Below, piece by piece: positions 9,521 to 19,643 of a DNA stretch of 33,321 nucleotides. Position numbers and translations under genes: made by a program. The notes under the pieces are model-generated. The model was not told the DNA's origin, did not search any database, and saw nothing but the letters and a program-made list of their open reading frames with translations. Positions within the stretch are counted from its first letter, which is position 1. Every line of letters begins with the position of its first letter. Source of the DNA: a candidate division TA06 bacterium (GTDB lineage: Bacteria > Hydrothermota > 32-111 > QNBC01). The stretch covers positions 1 to 33,321 of the forward strand of contig QNBC01000004.1 in the NCBI GenBank assembly GCA_003641665.1, given 5' to 3'.

Positions 9521-10537
9521 ATGAAATATAAAGATGCAGGTGTCGATATAGATGAGGGGCTAAAATTTGTAAAGAGAATCAAGGGTAAAGTAAAATCCAC
9601 TTTCAATGATAATGTATTGAGCAATATTGGAAATTTCGGAGCGCTGTATGACGGTTCTTTCAAAGAATACGAAAACCCTGTTCTTGTTTCGAGCTCGGAC
9701 GGTGTCGGTACTAAGATAAAAATCGGCATAGAGATGAATATGCATAAGGGGCTGGGAATGGATATAGTTAACCATTGTGTAAACGATATTGCTGTTTTAG
9801 GGGCAAAACCTTTATATTTCCTTGATTATATGGCATTTGGGAAGTTGAAATCCGAAATTGCAGAAGAAATTGTGGAGGGCATGGTTGAAGCATGTAAAAA
9901 CAACGGATTGGCTCTGATAGGTGGTGAAACCGCTGAGATGCCCGGTATGTATAATGAGAATGATTATGATATAGCAGGATTTATCGTAGGGGTTGTAGAA
10001 AAAAGTTGTATTTTAGACGGCAGTTTAATTCAAGAAGGTGACATTGTTTTTGGAATCAAATCAAAATCTTTGCATACAAACGGATTTTCTCTTGCAAGAA
10101 AAGTACTTTTTGACTCTGGTAAGTATAGCTACAGCCAACATATTGAAGGGTTGAAAAATAGTATCGGAGAAACACTTTTAACTCCTCATAAGTCCTATTA
10201 CAGTGAGATACGGTCAATAATCGAATCGTGCTCCCCCCATGGATTCGCTCATATTACCGGAGGAGGTTTGTACGATAATATAGAGCGTATATTACCCGAA
10301 AATACCGATGTGATAATTAATTTAAACTGGGAAATCCCTACCATATTTAAACTAATAAAAGACGCGGGGAATATCCCGGATAAAGATCTATACAGAACGT
10401 TGAATATGGGAATCGGAATGGTTGTATTTTTATCTCCTGATGATAAGGAAAAGATAGCAACCGTAAATGATGTTGTTGAAATAGGAAGAGTAGTGAAGGG
10501 TAACGGAGAAGTTATTATCAAAGGAGTGAAAGATTAA
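9521..10537 (+). CDS. purM: Phosphoribosylformylglycinamidine cyclo-ligase (AIR synthetase)
   Basis: YKDAGVDIDEG, SSDGVGTKIKI, GAKPLYFLDYMAFG, GGETAEMPGMY, HITGGGLYDNIERILP; SD GGAGG. Confidence 0.96.
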   Translation: MKYKDAGVDIDEGLKFVKRIKGKVKSTFNDNVLSNIGNFGALYDGSFKEYENPVLVSSSDGVGTKIKIGIEMNMHKGLGMDIVNHCVNDIAVLGAKPLYFLDYMAFGKLKSEIAEEIVEGMVEACKNNGLALIGGETAEMPGMYNENDYDIAGFIVGVVEKSCILDGSLIQEGDIVFGIKSKSLHTNGFSLARKVLFDSGKYSYSQHIEGLKNSIGETLLTPHKSYYSEIRSIIESCSPHGFAHITGGGLYDNIERILPENTDVIINLNWEIPTIFKLIKDAGNIPDKDLYRTLNMGIGMVVFLSPDDKEKIATVNDVVEIGRVVKGNGEVIIKGVKD

Positions 10538-11285
10538 GACCATAGGATTGATTACGGATTTCGGTAATAAAGACTGGTATGTAGCGGAAATGAAGCTTAT
10601 GATACGTTCTTTATGTGATGTCGAAATTGTCGATATTACACATGAAATAGATGAATTTGATATAGACAAAGCAAAATTTTTACTTTTGCAAGCGAATAGA
10701 ATTATGCCTGAACATTCGGTTACAATAGCCGTCATTGATCCTGGAGTGGGGAGTGACAGGAAAAGTATTGTTTTAAGGAGCGGAAATAAGTATTTTATCG
10801 GTCCAAATAACGGAATATTCGATTATATAACCGATATAAAAAGTGAGTGTTTCCAAATTAAAGAGGAGACATTCTCTGAAGTTTCCAACACGTTTCACGG
10901 TAGGGATATTTTTGCACCTCTTGCATCTAAAATTATTTGCGGAGAAAATACGGATAAATATATAACTCCTTGTGAATGTAGGGGAAAAGGGATGAAAAAT
11001 CCGACTGTAAAGGACAATTTAATTATCGGTCAAGTGATTTATATTGATAAATTCGGGAATGCGATAACTAATATCGATCATACCTACTATGAAGATATAA
11101 AAAGAGGTAACATAATATTCGGGGAAGAGAAAATTGAATTTGTCAATTCTTACTCGGAAAGTTCGGGTAGATCCGCTATTTTTAACAGTTCTGGTTTTCT
11201 TGAGATAACCAGTTATAAAGGGGAATATAGTGAAAATCTAAAAATAGGTGAAGTTGTTCAAATTGAAGTAAGGAGGCACATGTGA
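10533..11285 (+). CDS. SAM hydroxide adenosyltransferase (DUF62/SAM_HAT family); likely AUU (10533) or AUA (10542) start
   Basis: GLITDFGNKDWYVAEMK, VIDPGVGSDRKSIVL, FIGPNNGIFDY, TFHGRDIFAP, GNAITNI. ORF track start TTG 10548 cuts the conserved N-terminal strand; AAGGAG (10521-10526) lies 6 nt before ATT 10533; in-frame stop at 10527. Confidence 0.88.
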   Translation: MKTIGLITDFGNKDWYVAEMKLMIRSLCDVEIVDITHEIDEFDIDKAKFLLLQANRIMPEHSVTIAVIDPGVGSDRKSIVLRSGNKYFIGPNNGIFDYITDIKSECFQIKEETFSEVSNTFHGRDIFAPLASKIICGENTDKYITPCECRGKGMKNPTVKDNLIIGQVIYIDKFGNAITNIDHTYYEDIKRGNIIFGEEKIEFVNSYSESSGRSAIFNSSGFLEITSYKGEYSENLKIGEVVQIEVRRHM

Positions 11286-11677
11286 AATATTTAAAGCATT
11301 ATTCATTCATATTTTTCCCCAATTCGGATGAGAATGAATTAACGGGGAAAGATTATGATTGGGTTCCTAATATAGACATTTTAACTGTGAAAAACGGTGC
11401 ATACATTGTGTTGGAAGTGGCTGGGGTAAATAAGGAAGACATAAAGATAGAATTGCAAAACAAATTATTGGTCATAACAGGTGTTAGAAAGCGTTTCGTC
11501 CCTGAAGAGGAGTGTGAATTTTATTCAATGGAAATTGCTGAAGGTATATTTAAAAGAAAGATCAGTGTGCCATATCAAGTAGATATTGAGAATATCAAGG
11601 TTGAGATAAAAGACGGCATGTTGAAAATATTTGTACCGAAAGCCACAGAGATTAGAAAAGAGATAGTAATTGAATAA
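11282..11677 (+). CDS. Small heat shock protein, Hsp20/alpha-crystallin family
   Basis: AYIVLEVAGVNKEDIKIELQNKLLVITGVR ... FKRKISVPYQVDIENIKVEIKDGMLKIFVPK; GTG start. Confidence 0.93.
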   Translation: MKYLKHYSFIFFPNSDENELTGKDYDWVPNIDILTVKNGAYIVLEVAGVNKEDIKIELQNKLLVITGVRKRFVPEEECEFYSMEIAEGIFKRKISVPYQVDIENIKVEIKDGMLKIFVPKATEIRKEIVIE

Positions 11678-11689
11678 TCGGGAGGAATC

Positions 11690-14038
11690 ATGAATGAAGA
11701 AAAGGAAATTGTAAATAAAATACCTGAAAAACTACCTGTAATTGCCCTAAGGAATTTTGTTGTTTACCCCTATCTGGTTTTACCGATTAGCGTATCCCAG
11801 CAAAGAGATATCGATGTAATCAATATGGCATTGAAAGGGGACAAAATGTTAGCCGTTTTTACCGTTAAGGAAAACGCACAGGAAAATGCTCGTATCCCCG
11901 AAGATATTTATGATATTGGTAGCGTTGTCACAATAGCTAAGATGGTCAGAATGCCCGATGAATCGATGAAAGTATTACTTCAAGGAGTAAAAAGGGTAAA
12001 ACTCGAAAAAATAGAAGATGATAAAATAACCGGTGTAATTAAAGTCCTTGAAAATGAAGTGGAAAATTCGGAAGAATTCGAAGCGCTGAAGAGAAACATA
12101 ACATCTTTATTCATACAAATTGTGAAAATGGCTACTTATCTTCCGGATGATATAGGATTAATAGTGGAAAGCATTGATGATCCGTCACGTTTGTGTGATT
12201 TTATCGCTTCGAATATCAACCTGAAAATCGAAGATAGGATTAAGATTTTAGCGGAGATAAATGTTAAAAACAGAATGAAGTTGCTCATGGACTATCTACA
12301 AAAAGAATTGAATATATTGAAATTGGGCGAAAAGTTGCGTTCGGAAGTCTCTTCCGAGCTATCTAAAGAGCAACGAGAGTACTATCTTAGAGAGCAGTTA
12401 AAAGCTATACAAAAGGAGCTTGGAGAGAAAGATGAGAAAACAATGGAAATTGAAGAGCTCAGGAAGAAAGTAGAAAAGAAAAAAATGCCTACGGAGGCTA
12501 AGGAAAGGGCTTTGAAAGAAATTGACAAACTTGAGAAAATTCCTCTACAAGCAGCGGATTATTATGTAACTGTTAATTATATCGATTGGCTTCTGGAACT
12601 TCCATGGAGCGAGGAAACGAAGGATAATATAGATATTAAGAAAGCAGCGGAAATTCTTGACGAAGATCATTATGATTTAAAAAAGATAAAAGATAGAATT
12701 CTTGAATTTCTCGCAGTAAGGAAATTAAAGAATAGCTCCATGGGCACTATTCTTTGTTTTGTAGGACCTCCCGGTGTTGGTAAAACATCTCTCGGACGAA
12801 GTATTGCAAAGGCTTTGAATAGGAAGTTTATACGACTTGCGCTCGGTGGAGTAAGAGATGAGGCGGAAATTAGAGGTCATAGGAGAACATATGTCGGGGC
12901 GTTACCCGGGAGAATACTACAGGAGATGAGGCGAGTCAAAACGAGAAATCCCGTATTTATGATCGATGAGATTGACAAAATCGGAATGGATTACAGGGGA
13001 GATCCCACTTCGGCACTTCTTGAAGTTCTTGACCCGGAGCAGAATAATACCTTTGTGGACCATTTTATCGAAATCCCTTTCGATCTTTCTCATGTTTTTT
13101 TCATAACAACGGCAAATGTTATAGAAACGATACCGGCTCCACTCAGGGATAGAATGGAAATCATTCGTCTGGCGGGTTATACTGTTGATGAGAAAATGCA
13201 TATTGCTAAAAAATACCTAATTCCGAGACAAATTAAGGTTAATGGAATGGAAAAGAGGAAATTGCATTTTACCGATTCTTCCATTAGAATGGTGGTTGAG
13301 TCGTATACAAGAGAAGCGGGAGTCAGGACACTGGAAAGAACAATAGGGGGGATAATCAGGAAGATCGCAAAGGACATAACTATGGGAAAACGTGCTCCGA
13401 GAAAGATTACAGACAAAGTGGTTGAAAAGTATCTTGGAAAACCTATATTTACTCCCGTACTTGCGAAGAAGAAACCGGTGCCGGGTGTAGTTACAGGTAT
13501 GGCATGGACACCGGTAGGTGGCGAAATACTATTTATTGAAGTAACTAAAATGGCAGGAACGGGAAGATATATCCTGACCGGACAACTTGGTAATATTATG
13601 AAAGAATCATGCGAGATAGCTTTGTCTTATGTTAGAGCAAATGCTGAAAAATACGGTATCGACAAAAATTTCTACAAAAAGAATGATATACATATACATG
13701 TCCCTGAAGGAGCTGTCCCGAAAGACGGGCCTTCTGCAGGAGTCGCAATAGTAACCTCGATTATATCATTGTTATCGGATACACCGGCGCGACCGGATAT
13801 ATCAATGACAGGTGAGATTACATTGAAAGGTGATGTTTTGCCGATAGGTGGTGTTAAGGAGAAGGTATTGGGGGCGAATAGAGCCGGGATTAAGGAAATT
13901 ATCCTGCCAAAAGAGAATGAAAAAGATCTTGATGATGTCCCCGAAGCGGTAAGAGAGGTTACTAAATTCCACTTTGTCACCAATGTGGATCAAGTCGTTA
14001 AAAAGGTGTTATTATATGAGAAAAGGAGGAAGAAATGA
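11690..14038 (+). CDS. lon: ATP-dependent Lon protease
   Basis: GPPGVGKTSLGRSIAKALNRKFIRLALGGVRDEAEIRGHRRTYVGALPG, Walker B VFMIDEIDK, proteolytic EGAVPKDGPSAGVA; 782 aa; SD GGGAGG. Confidence 0.98.
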   Translation: MNEEKEIVNKIPEKLPVIALRNFVVYPYLVLPISVSQQRDIDVINMALKGDKMLAVFTVKENAQENARIPEDIYDIGSVVTIAKMVRMPDESMKVLLQGVKRVKLEKIEDDKITGVIKVLENEVENSEEFEALKRNITSLFIQIVKMATYLPDDIGLIVESIDDPSRLCDFIASNINLKIEDRIKILAEINVKNRMKLLMDYLQKELNILKLGEKLRSEVSSELSKEQREYYLREQLKAIQKELGEKDEKTMEIEELRKKVEKKKMPTEAKERALKEIDKLEKIPLQAADYYVTVNYIDWLLELPWSEETKDNIDIKKAAEILDEDHYDLKKIKDRILEFLAVRKLKNSSMGTILCFVGPPGVGKTSLGRSIAKALNRKFIRLALGGVRDEAEIRGHRRTYVGALPGRILQEMRRVKTRNPVFMIDEIDKIGMDYRGDPTSALLEVLDPEQNNTFVDHFIEIPFDLSHVFFITTANVIETIPAPLRDRMEIIRLAGYTVDEKMHIAKKYLIPRQIKVNGMEKRKLHFTDSSIRMVVESYTREAGVRTLERTIGGIIRKIAKDITMGKRAPRKITDKVVEKYLGKPIFTPVLAKKKPVPGVVTGMAWTPVGGEILFIEVTKMAGTGRYILTGQLGNIMKESCEIALSYVRANAEKYGIDKNFYKKNDIHIHVPEGAVPKDGPSAGVAIVTSIISLLSDTPARPDISMTGEITLKGDVLPIGGVKEKVLGANRAGIKEIILPKENEKDLDDVPEAVREVTKFHFVTNVDQVVKKVLLYEKRRKK

Positions 14039-14691
14039 AAAGAATCATTTTAGCGGCAATTGCCGTATTATTGATGTCCGTTACAACGAATGCAGAGCAA
14101 AATAAGATACTTTCGAAGGATTCTGTATTGAGCAAATTTTTTAGTAGTGTTGATAGCATTAGGGATTATACTGTTATAAATGATGTAAAAACCTATGCAG
14201 GTAAAAAGGTGCAAAAGAGAGAATTGAAGATATTTTACAAAGATAAAGGGCATGTTAGAATTGATGTTATAAGCGGAGATGAAAAGGGAGGTGTAGCCAT
14301 ATATGATCCCAAAACCGATAAAGTAAGGGGGCATAGAGGCGGTTTTTTGAAAGGTATTAAGCTAACGCTGAACAAACATAGCAAACTTGCAACCGACATT
14401 AGAGGGATATGCACCGATCAAGCGACATTTCAGTTCTTCAAAAAACAAATGGAGAAATTAAAAAACTCTCCAATGACCATAGATACTCTTGGTAGTGGTA
14501 AGGTATCAATAAGAGTGGCATTACCTGAGAGTCTCAGTGTCGGGAAAGCTGACGGCTGGAAACTGTATTTGGGAGCAAACGGTTTACCTTATCGTCTCGA
14601 ATATTTCCACGGAGATTCTCTTGTTCAAGAAAGTGTTTTTAAAGATTTAAATATAAATCCGGGATTGGATGATTCCGTATTCAAAATGTAG
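14035..14691 (+). CDS. Secreted LolA-like / DUF1571-like protein with signal peptide
   Basis: Signal peptide MKRIILAAIAVLLMSVTTNA|EQ; YTVINDVKTYAGKKVQKRELKIFYKDKGHVRIDVI resembles LolA-like superfamily folds; family call tentative. Confidence 0.6.
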   Translation: MKRIILAAIAVLLMSVTTNAEQNKILSKDSVLSKFFSSVDSIRDYTVINDVKTYAGKKVQKRELKIFYKDKGHVRIDVISGDEKGGVAIYDPKTDKVRGHRGGFLKGIKLTLNKHSKLATDIRGICTDQATFQFFKKQMEKLKNSPMTIDTLGSGKVSIRVALPESLSVGKADGWKLYLGANGLPYRLEYFHGDSLVQESVFKDLNINPGLDDSVFKM

Positions 14692-14700
14692 AGGTGCGAG

Positions 14701-15582
14701 ATGAAACTATTCGGTTCATGGGTAGCGATAATAACGCCTTTTGATGACAATTACAATGTTGATTATGACACATTAAAGAAGTTAATAGATTTTCAAATTG
14801 AAAGCGGTACCGATGGAATACTCTTGCTCGGAACAACAGGGGAGGGTCCTGCAATCGGGCACGAAGAGAAACTCAAAATTATTGAGGAGGGAATAAAACA
14901 TATAGATGGTAGAGTTAAAACAATGGTGGGAACAGGAACAAACAACACGGAAAAAACCATAGAAATGACTAAAATCGCACGGGATAAAGGAGCAGATTTT
15001 GCTCTTGTAATTACCCCCTATTACAATAAGCCTAATCAGGAGGGATTATTTCTTCATTTTGAAAAAGTCGCCGAATCTGTCGACATGGATATCGTTGTTT
15101 ACAATGTCCCCGGAAGAACAGGTGTTGCCATAAAGGCGGACACTCTTTTGCGTTTAACCGCATTTAAAAACATCGTAGGAGTGAAAGAGGCCAGTGGGAA
15201 AGTTGATAATGCCAGTGAGATAATAAGAACTACGGGAGATAAACTCGATATTATTTCGGGTGACGATACATTAACTCTTCCACTTATGGCGATTGGATGT
15301 ACGGGAGTCATATCCGTAACGGCAAATATCGTACCAAGAGAGATTTCGAAAATGGTTCACTTTGCTCTAAGAGGTGAAATGGATAGAGCAAAAGAACTTC
15401 ATTATAAATTGTTTAATCTATCCAAAGCGATGTTTATAGAGACAAATCCCATTCCTGTTAAAACGGCTTCCGGAATGATGGGGTTAACCAATGGGAAAAT
15501 CAGACTGCCTTTGGGACCTCTTTCATCTGCAAATAAAGAAAAATTGAGAGAAGCAATGGTAGATTTCGGTATAAGATTATGA
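14701..15582 (+). CDS. dapA: 4-hydroxy-tetrahydrodipicolinate synthase
   Basis: GSWVAIITPFDDNYNVDY, LLGTTGEGPAI, VVYNVPGRTGVAI, GVKEASG (Schiff-base Lys). Confidence 0.97.
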   Translation: MKLFGSWVAIITPFDDNYNVDYDTLKKLIDFQIESGTDGILLLGTTGEGPAIGHEEKLKIIEEGIKHIDGRVKTMVGTGTNNTEKTIEMTKIARDKGADFALVITPYYNKPNQEGLFLHFEKVAESVDMDIVVYNVPGRTGVAIKADTLLRLTAFKNIVGVKEASGKVDNASEIIRTTGDKLDIISGDDTLTLPLMAIGCTGVISVTANIVPREISKMVHFALRGEMDRAKELHYKLFNLSKAMFIETNPIPVKTASGMMGLTNGKIRLPLGPLSSANKEKLREAMVDFGIRL

Positions 15583-16370
15583 TACGTATTTTATTGTTGG
15601 GTGCATTGGGGAAGATGGGGCGACAGATAGCAATATCGGCAAAACAATGTGATGACATTGTAATAACGAAGATGGTTGATAAAATCGGTCAAAATAGTGG
15701 CGGTGTTTATTCTCAAGTCACCGGTATAACCGGATATGACATGGAAATTCTCGATGATACGGACAGTCACTTATTTGCAAATTCCGATTGTGTTGTAGAA
15801 TTTACACAACACGATGCAACAGTTAGACATGTAAAAAGGGCAAAGGAATATGGAATCCCCTATGTGATTGGGACTACGGGATTTAATAAAGTTGAACAGC
15901 AAGCAATATCCGATGCAGCGGAGAAAATGCCTATTTTTATCTCTGCAAATATGAGTAGAGGGATAAATGTAATTAATCTGTTGCTTAATAAATTTGTCGA
16001 GAATTTTAAGGAATATGATGTTGAACTTTGGGAGTTGCATCATCGTAATAAAAAAGATGCACCCAGTGGAACTGCAATGATGCTTGCCAACACAATAAGG
16101 GACTCGAATCCGGAAGAGATGAAAATAGTCTTAGGACGCACCGGCGTCAACAGTAAAAGAGAAAAGAACGAAATTTCCGTAAGTTCAATAAGAGGCGGAG
16201 ATATTTTCGGAGAACATCATATTCTTTTCGCTGGAAACGGTGAAAACATAGAAATTGTTCACCGAGCCACAAACAGGGCTGTTTTTGCAAATGGAGCGCT
16301 TGATGCAGTCAGGTTCATAGTAAAAAAGCAAAAAGGTATATTTGGTTTTAATGACATGTTGAAGGTCTAA
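15579..16370 (+). CDS. dapB: 4-hydroxy-tetrahydrodipicolinate reductase
   Basis: LLGALGKMGRQIA, VEFTQHDATVRHVKRAKEYGIPYVIGTTGF, ELHHRNKKDAPSGTAMMLA. Confidence 0.97.
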   Translation: MIRILLLGALGKMGRQIAISAKQCDDIVITKMVDKIGQNSGGVYSQVTGITGYDMEILDDTDSHLFANSDCVVEFTQHDATVRHVKRAKEYGIPYVIGTTGFNKVEQQAISDAAEKMPIFISANMSRGINVINLLLNKFVENFKEYDVELWELHHRNKKDAPSGTAMMLANTIRDSNPEEMKIVLGRTGVNSKREKNEISVSSIRGGDIFGEHHILFAGNGENIEIVHRATNRAVFANGALDAVRFIVKKQKGIFGFNDMLKV

Positions 16371-17582
16371 ATGGGAATTGTAGTACAAAAATATGGCGGT
16401 TCGCTTTTGTCTGATTTGAGAAGCTTGGAGAATGTGGCGGATTTGATAGTCGAGAGCAAAAGGAGGGGGAATAAGGTAATAGTTGTAGTTTCGGCAATGG
16501 GAAATACCACGAATCATCTATATCAACAGGCGTATGAAATAAGCAGTACTCCTCCAAAAAGGGAACTTGACATGCTTGTTACAGCCGGAGAGAGGATTTC
16601 TATGGCGATGTTGTCCATTGCAATTCAAAAACGGGGGGAGGATGCCATATCATTCACCGGTTCACAAGTCGGTGTTATAACCGATAATCGACATACCAAT
16701 GCACACATACTTAATGTTCTCGGAGATCGTGTAAGAGCCGAATTAGAAAAAGATAGAATTGTAATAGCCGCAGGTTTCCAGGGGGTAAGCTTGAATAAAG
16801 AAGTAACGACCCTAGGAAGGGGAGGATCGGATACATCCGCTGTTGCCATTGCAGCGGCTTTAAATGCCGATATTTGTGAAATGTACAAAGATGTTGACGG
16901 TATATATTCAATTCCACCGAAATATTCTGCAAATCCTAAATTAATTGATGAAATGGAGTACCCCGAAGCGATAACAATGGCAAAGTATGGTGCGGATGTA
17001 GTTCATTACAGGGCATGTGAAATAGCAGCTAAGTTTTCGGTCCCTGTAAGAATTAAGTCGTTAAATTCTCAAACTGGAGGGACATTGATAAAAGATAAAA
17101 CAAATATTGAAAGCGGATTTGTAAAGTCTGTCATTGTTAAGAATAATGCTGCTTATGTTACTTTTAAAGATAATAAAAGTCATAGCAATAGAAAAATTTT
17201 CTTTAATTTGCTAAAATCATATCCGGTAGAGCTACTTCATATATCGGAAATCAAAAAGGTAAATGGATTTGATGAGTTGGTTTTGTTATCGTATTATGAT
17301 AAAAACGACATTGAAAATTTTAGCAAGGAACTAGTCGGTAATATTCATGCGAATGTTAAAATTAACGGTGTAAAAACCGTATCTCTCATAGGGGTTGGTA
17401 TAATAAATAAAACGGATATAATCAATACTATCTATGGAATAATCGGAGAAGAGAAAAGTAACCAACTTTATTGTTTCTCAGGAGATATGAATCTTACGTT
17501 TGTTTTCGGGAATGGCAAAGTAGACAATATAGTAAAAAAAATTGCAATAAAGTTCGGATTGGAGAAGGATGAAGCATATTAA
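16371..17582 (+). CDS. lysC: Aspartate kinase
   Basis: VVQKYGGS, TAGERISMAMLSIAI, TLGRGGSDTSAVAIAAALNADICEMYKDVDGIY; ACT-like C-terminal region. Confidence 0.95.
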   Translation: MGIVVQKYGGSLLSDLRSLENVADLIVESKRRGNKVIVVVSAMGNTTNHLYQQAYEISSTPPKRELDMLVTAGERISMAMLSIAIQKRGEDAISFTGSQVGVITDNRHTNAHILNVLGDRVRAELEKDRIVIAAGFQGVSLNKEVTTLGRGGSDTSAVAIAAALNADICEMYKDVDGIYSIPPKYSANPKLIDEMEYPEAITMAKYGADVVHYRACEIAAKFSVPVRIKSLNSQTGGTLIKDKTNIESGFVKSVIVKNNAAYVTFKDNKSHSNRKIFFNLLKSYPVELLHISEIKKVNGFDELVLLSYYDKNDIENFSKELVGNIHANVKINGVKTVSLIGVGIINKTDIINTIYGIIGEEKSNQLYCFSGDMNLTFVFGNGKVDNIVKKIAIKFGLEKDEAY

Positions 17583-18543
17583 TCTTATAATAGTGGGAGC
17601 AACAGGGCTTGTAGGGAAAGAGGTTTTAAAAATTCTCGAAGAAAAGGATATTCCAATTGACCGATTAAAGCTTGCAGCTTCCGGCAAATCGGCAGGGAAA
17701 GAGATTGTTTTTAAGGGGAACTATTACAGAGTTGAAGAGATAAGTGAATTGATGTTCAATGGAATGGATTTTGCCATTTTCTCCGCGGGCAAAGAAGTAT
17801 CTCTGCGATATGCTCCAATTGCAGCTAAAGTCGGTACCACTGTTATAGATAATTCAAATGCATTCAGAATGGATAAAGATGTTCCTCTCGTTATACCGGA
17901 AATAAATCCTCACGATTTGGAAAAACATAGTAATATAATAGCAAATCCCAATTGTTCTACCATAGGCATGTTGATGCCGCTATTCCCTATTTATAAAAAA
18001 TATGGGATAGAATCCGTCGTAGTTTCCACTTATCAAGCTATGTCCGGTGCCGGTAAGGATTTTCTTGATAAATACGAGAGAGAGAGCAGAGGAGAGATAA
18101 ATGATGTGTATCCGATATACAATAATGTTATTCCTCAAATAGACCTTTTTGAAAAAAACGGTTATACTATAGAAGAGATGAAAATGCTAAGAGAAACACA
18201 GAAGATATTGCATGACGAATCGATTAAAGTGGATGCAACTTGTGTAAGGGTTCCCGTCGTAAGAGCACACAGCGAAGCATGTTTCGTTAAACTGAAAAAG
18301 CGGTTTAAAATTTCTGATATTAGAGCAATATTAAATGACGTTAATGGTGTAACAATAGTTGACAACATCGAAAATCTAAAGTATCCTACTCCTTCTTCCG
18401 TGAGCGGAAAGAATGATGTTTATGTCGGAAGAATCAGAAGATCTAATATTGACGATAGAGCATTGAATATGTGGATTGTAAGTGATAATATAAGGAAGGG
18501 TGCCGCTTTGAATGCGATACAGATACTTGAGAGATTATTATGA
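17569..18543 (+). CDS. asd: Aspartate-semialdehyde dehydrogenase
   Basis: IVGATGLVGKEVLKIL, IDNSNAFRMDKDVPLVIPEIN, NPNCSTIGMLMPL, YQAMSGAGK. Confidence 0.96.
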   Translation: MKHINLIIVGATGLVGKEVLKILEEKDIPIDRLKLAASGKSAGKEIVFKGNYYRVEEISELMFNGMDFAIFSAGKEVSLRYAPIAAKVGTTVIDNSNAFRMDKDVPLVIPEINPHDLEKHSNIIANPNCSTIGMLMPLFPIYKKYGIESVVVSTYQAMSGAGKDFLDKYERESRGEINDVYPIYNNVIPQIDLFEKNGYTIEEMKMLRETQKILHDESIKVDATCVRVPVVRAHSEACFVKLKKRFKISDIRAILNDVNGVTIVDNIENLKYPTPSSVSGKNDVYVGRIRRSNIDDRALNMWIVSDNIRKGAALNAIQILERLL

Positions 18544-19634
18544 GTTCCTTATTATTATTGATGTTTTTGTTATCCGGATTAACCGGTCAATACTCCCCTT
18601 ATAGTGTGAAAATATTACCCGGGGTGCATGGGAATAAAGAAGGATATTATATTAAAATAAATTCCGATAGAGAGGAATTTATTTCAAGGAAACAGGGGAA
18701 TAGGATGTTTTCAATTGTGGAATATAGAATAATGATTTTTAAAAAGAAGGAATTTTTTGGAGGAGACATATATATTGATACTTTAGAGAATGGGAACAAC
18801 AATTTTTCGAAAACGATATTTTTCCCCTCGAGTTTGGATAGCGTAGATATGAAAGTAGTTATTAAGGACAGGCTATCCGGGAAGTTCTTCGAAGTTACAA
18901 AATTTGTCGCAAAGGGATATAAAGGCAATAAAAACGTTAGAGTTTATCCCCCCCTATTATTTGATGAAAATAATGAAATTCCCACTGATTATAAAACCGC
19001 AAAGCGATTAAGGATAGTCATACTCAATAAAAAGAATAAAAAGTATGGTTATCATGTGGATCTTGTTGGAGACACTATTTTGGTAGATAAAAGTGGAACG
19101 CTAAATATGGGATATAATTTTACCGAAATCGAGTTGACCAAGAATATGATTGATGTATCAAAACAAATCGAGATATCTATTAAGGATAGTGATAATTTTG
19201 CCGTATCATTTCCTTTAAGTGTCGTTGATACGGAAGAAACGGAAACCTATTTGGAAATGGTAGATGAACTCGTATATATAGCCACTCCTGCTGAGATAAG
19301 GAAATTAAAAAATGCCTCGAGAGAAAACAGGGATTCTCTATGGAATGCATTTTGGAAAAAACGGGATCCTGTACCCACAACAGAAAAAAATGAAGCGGAA
19401 ATAGAGTACTTTAAAAGGGTAAAATATGCAAATGAACATTTTACTTCCTATAAACCAGGATGGAAAACAGACAGAGGTATGATATACATAAAATATGGCC
19501 CACCGGATGATATAGAGAGTTTCCCTTATAACATTGATTCGGAACCATACGAAATTTGGTACTATAATGAACTACACAAACGTTTTGTTTTTATTGATAA
19601 ATACGGTTGGGGAGATTATCAACTTGTATATTAA
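18540..19634 (+). CDS. GWxTD-domain-containing exported protein
   Basis: Hydrophobic N-terminus; C-terminal DSLWNAFWKKRDPVPTTEKNEAEIEYFKRVKYANEHF...GWKTDRGMIYIKYGPPDDIE...YEIWYY, matching the GWxTD domain. Confidence 0.85.
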   Translation: MSSLLLLMFLLSGLTGQYSPYSVKILPGVHGNKEGYYIKINSDREEFISRKQGNRMFSIVEYRIMIFKKKEFFGGDIYIDTLENGNNNFSKTIFFPSSLDSVDMKVVIKDRLSGKFFEVTKFVAKGYKGNKNVRVYPPLLFDENNEIPTDYKTAKRLRIVILNKKNKKYGYHVDLVGDTILVDKSGTLNMGYNFTEIELTKNMIDVSKQIEISIKDSDNFAVSFPLSVVDTEETETYLEMVDELVYIATPAEIRKLKNASRENRDSLWNAFWKKRDPVPTTEKNEAEIEYFKRVKYANEHFTSYKPGWKTDRGMIYIKYGPPDDIESFPYNIDSEPYEIWYYNELHKRFVFIDKYGWGDYQLVY

Positions 19635-19643
19635 GGAGTTAAT

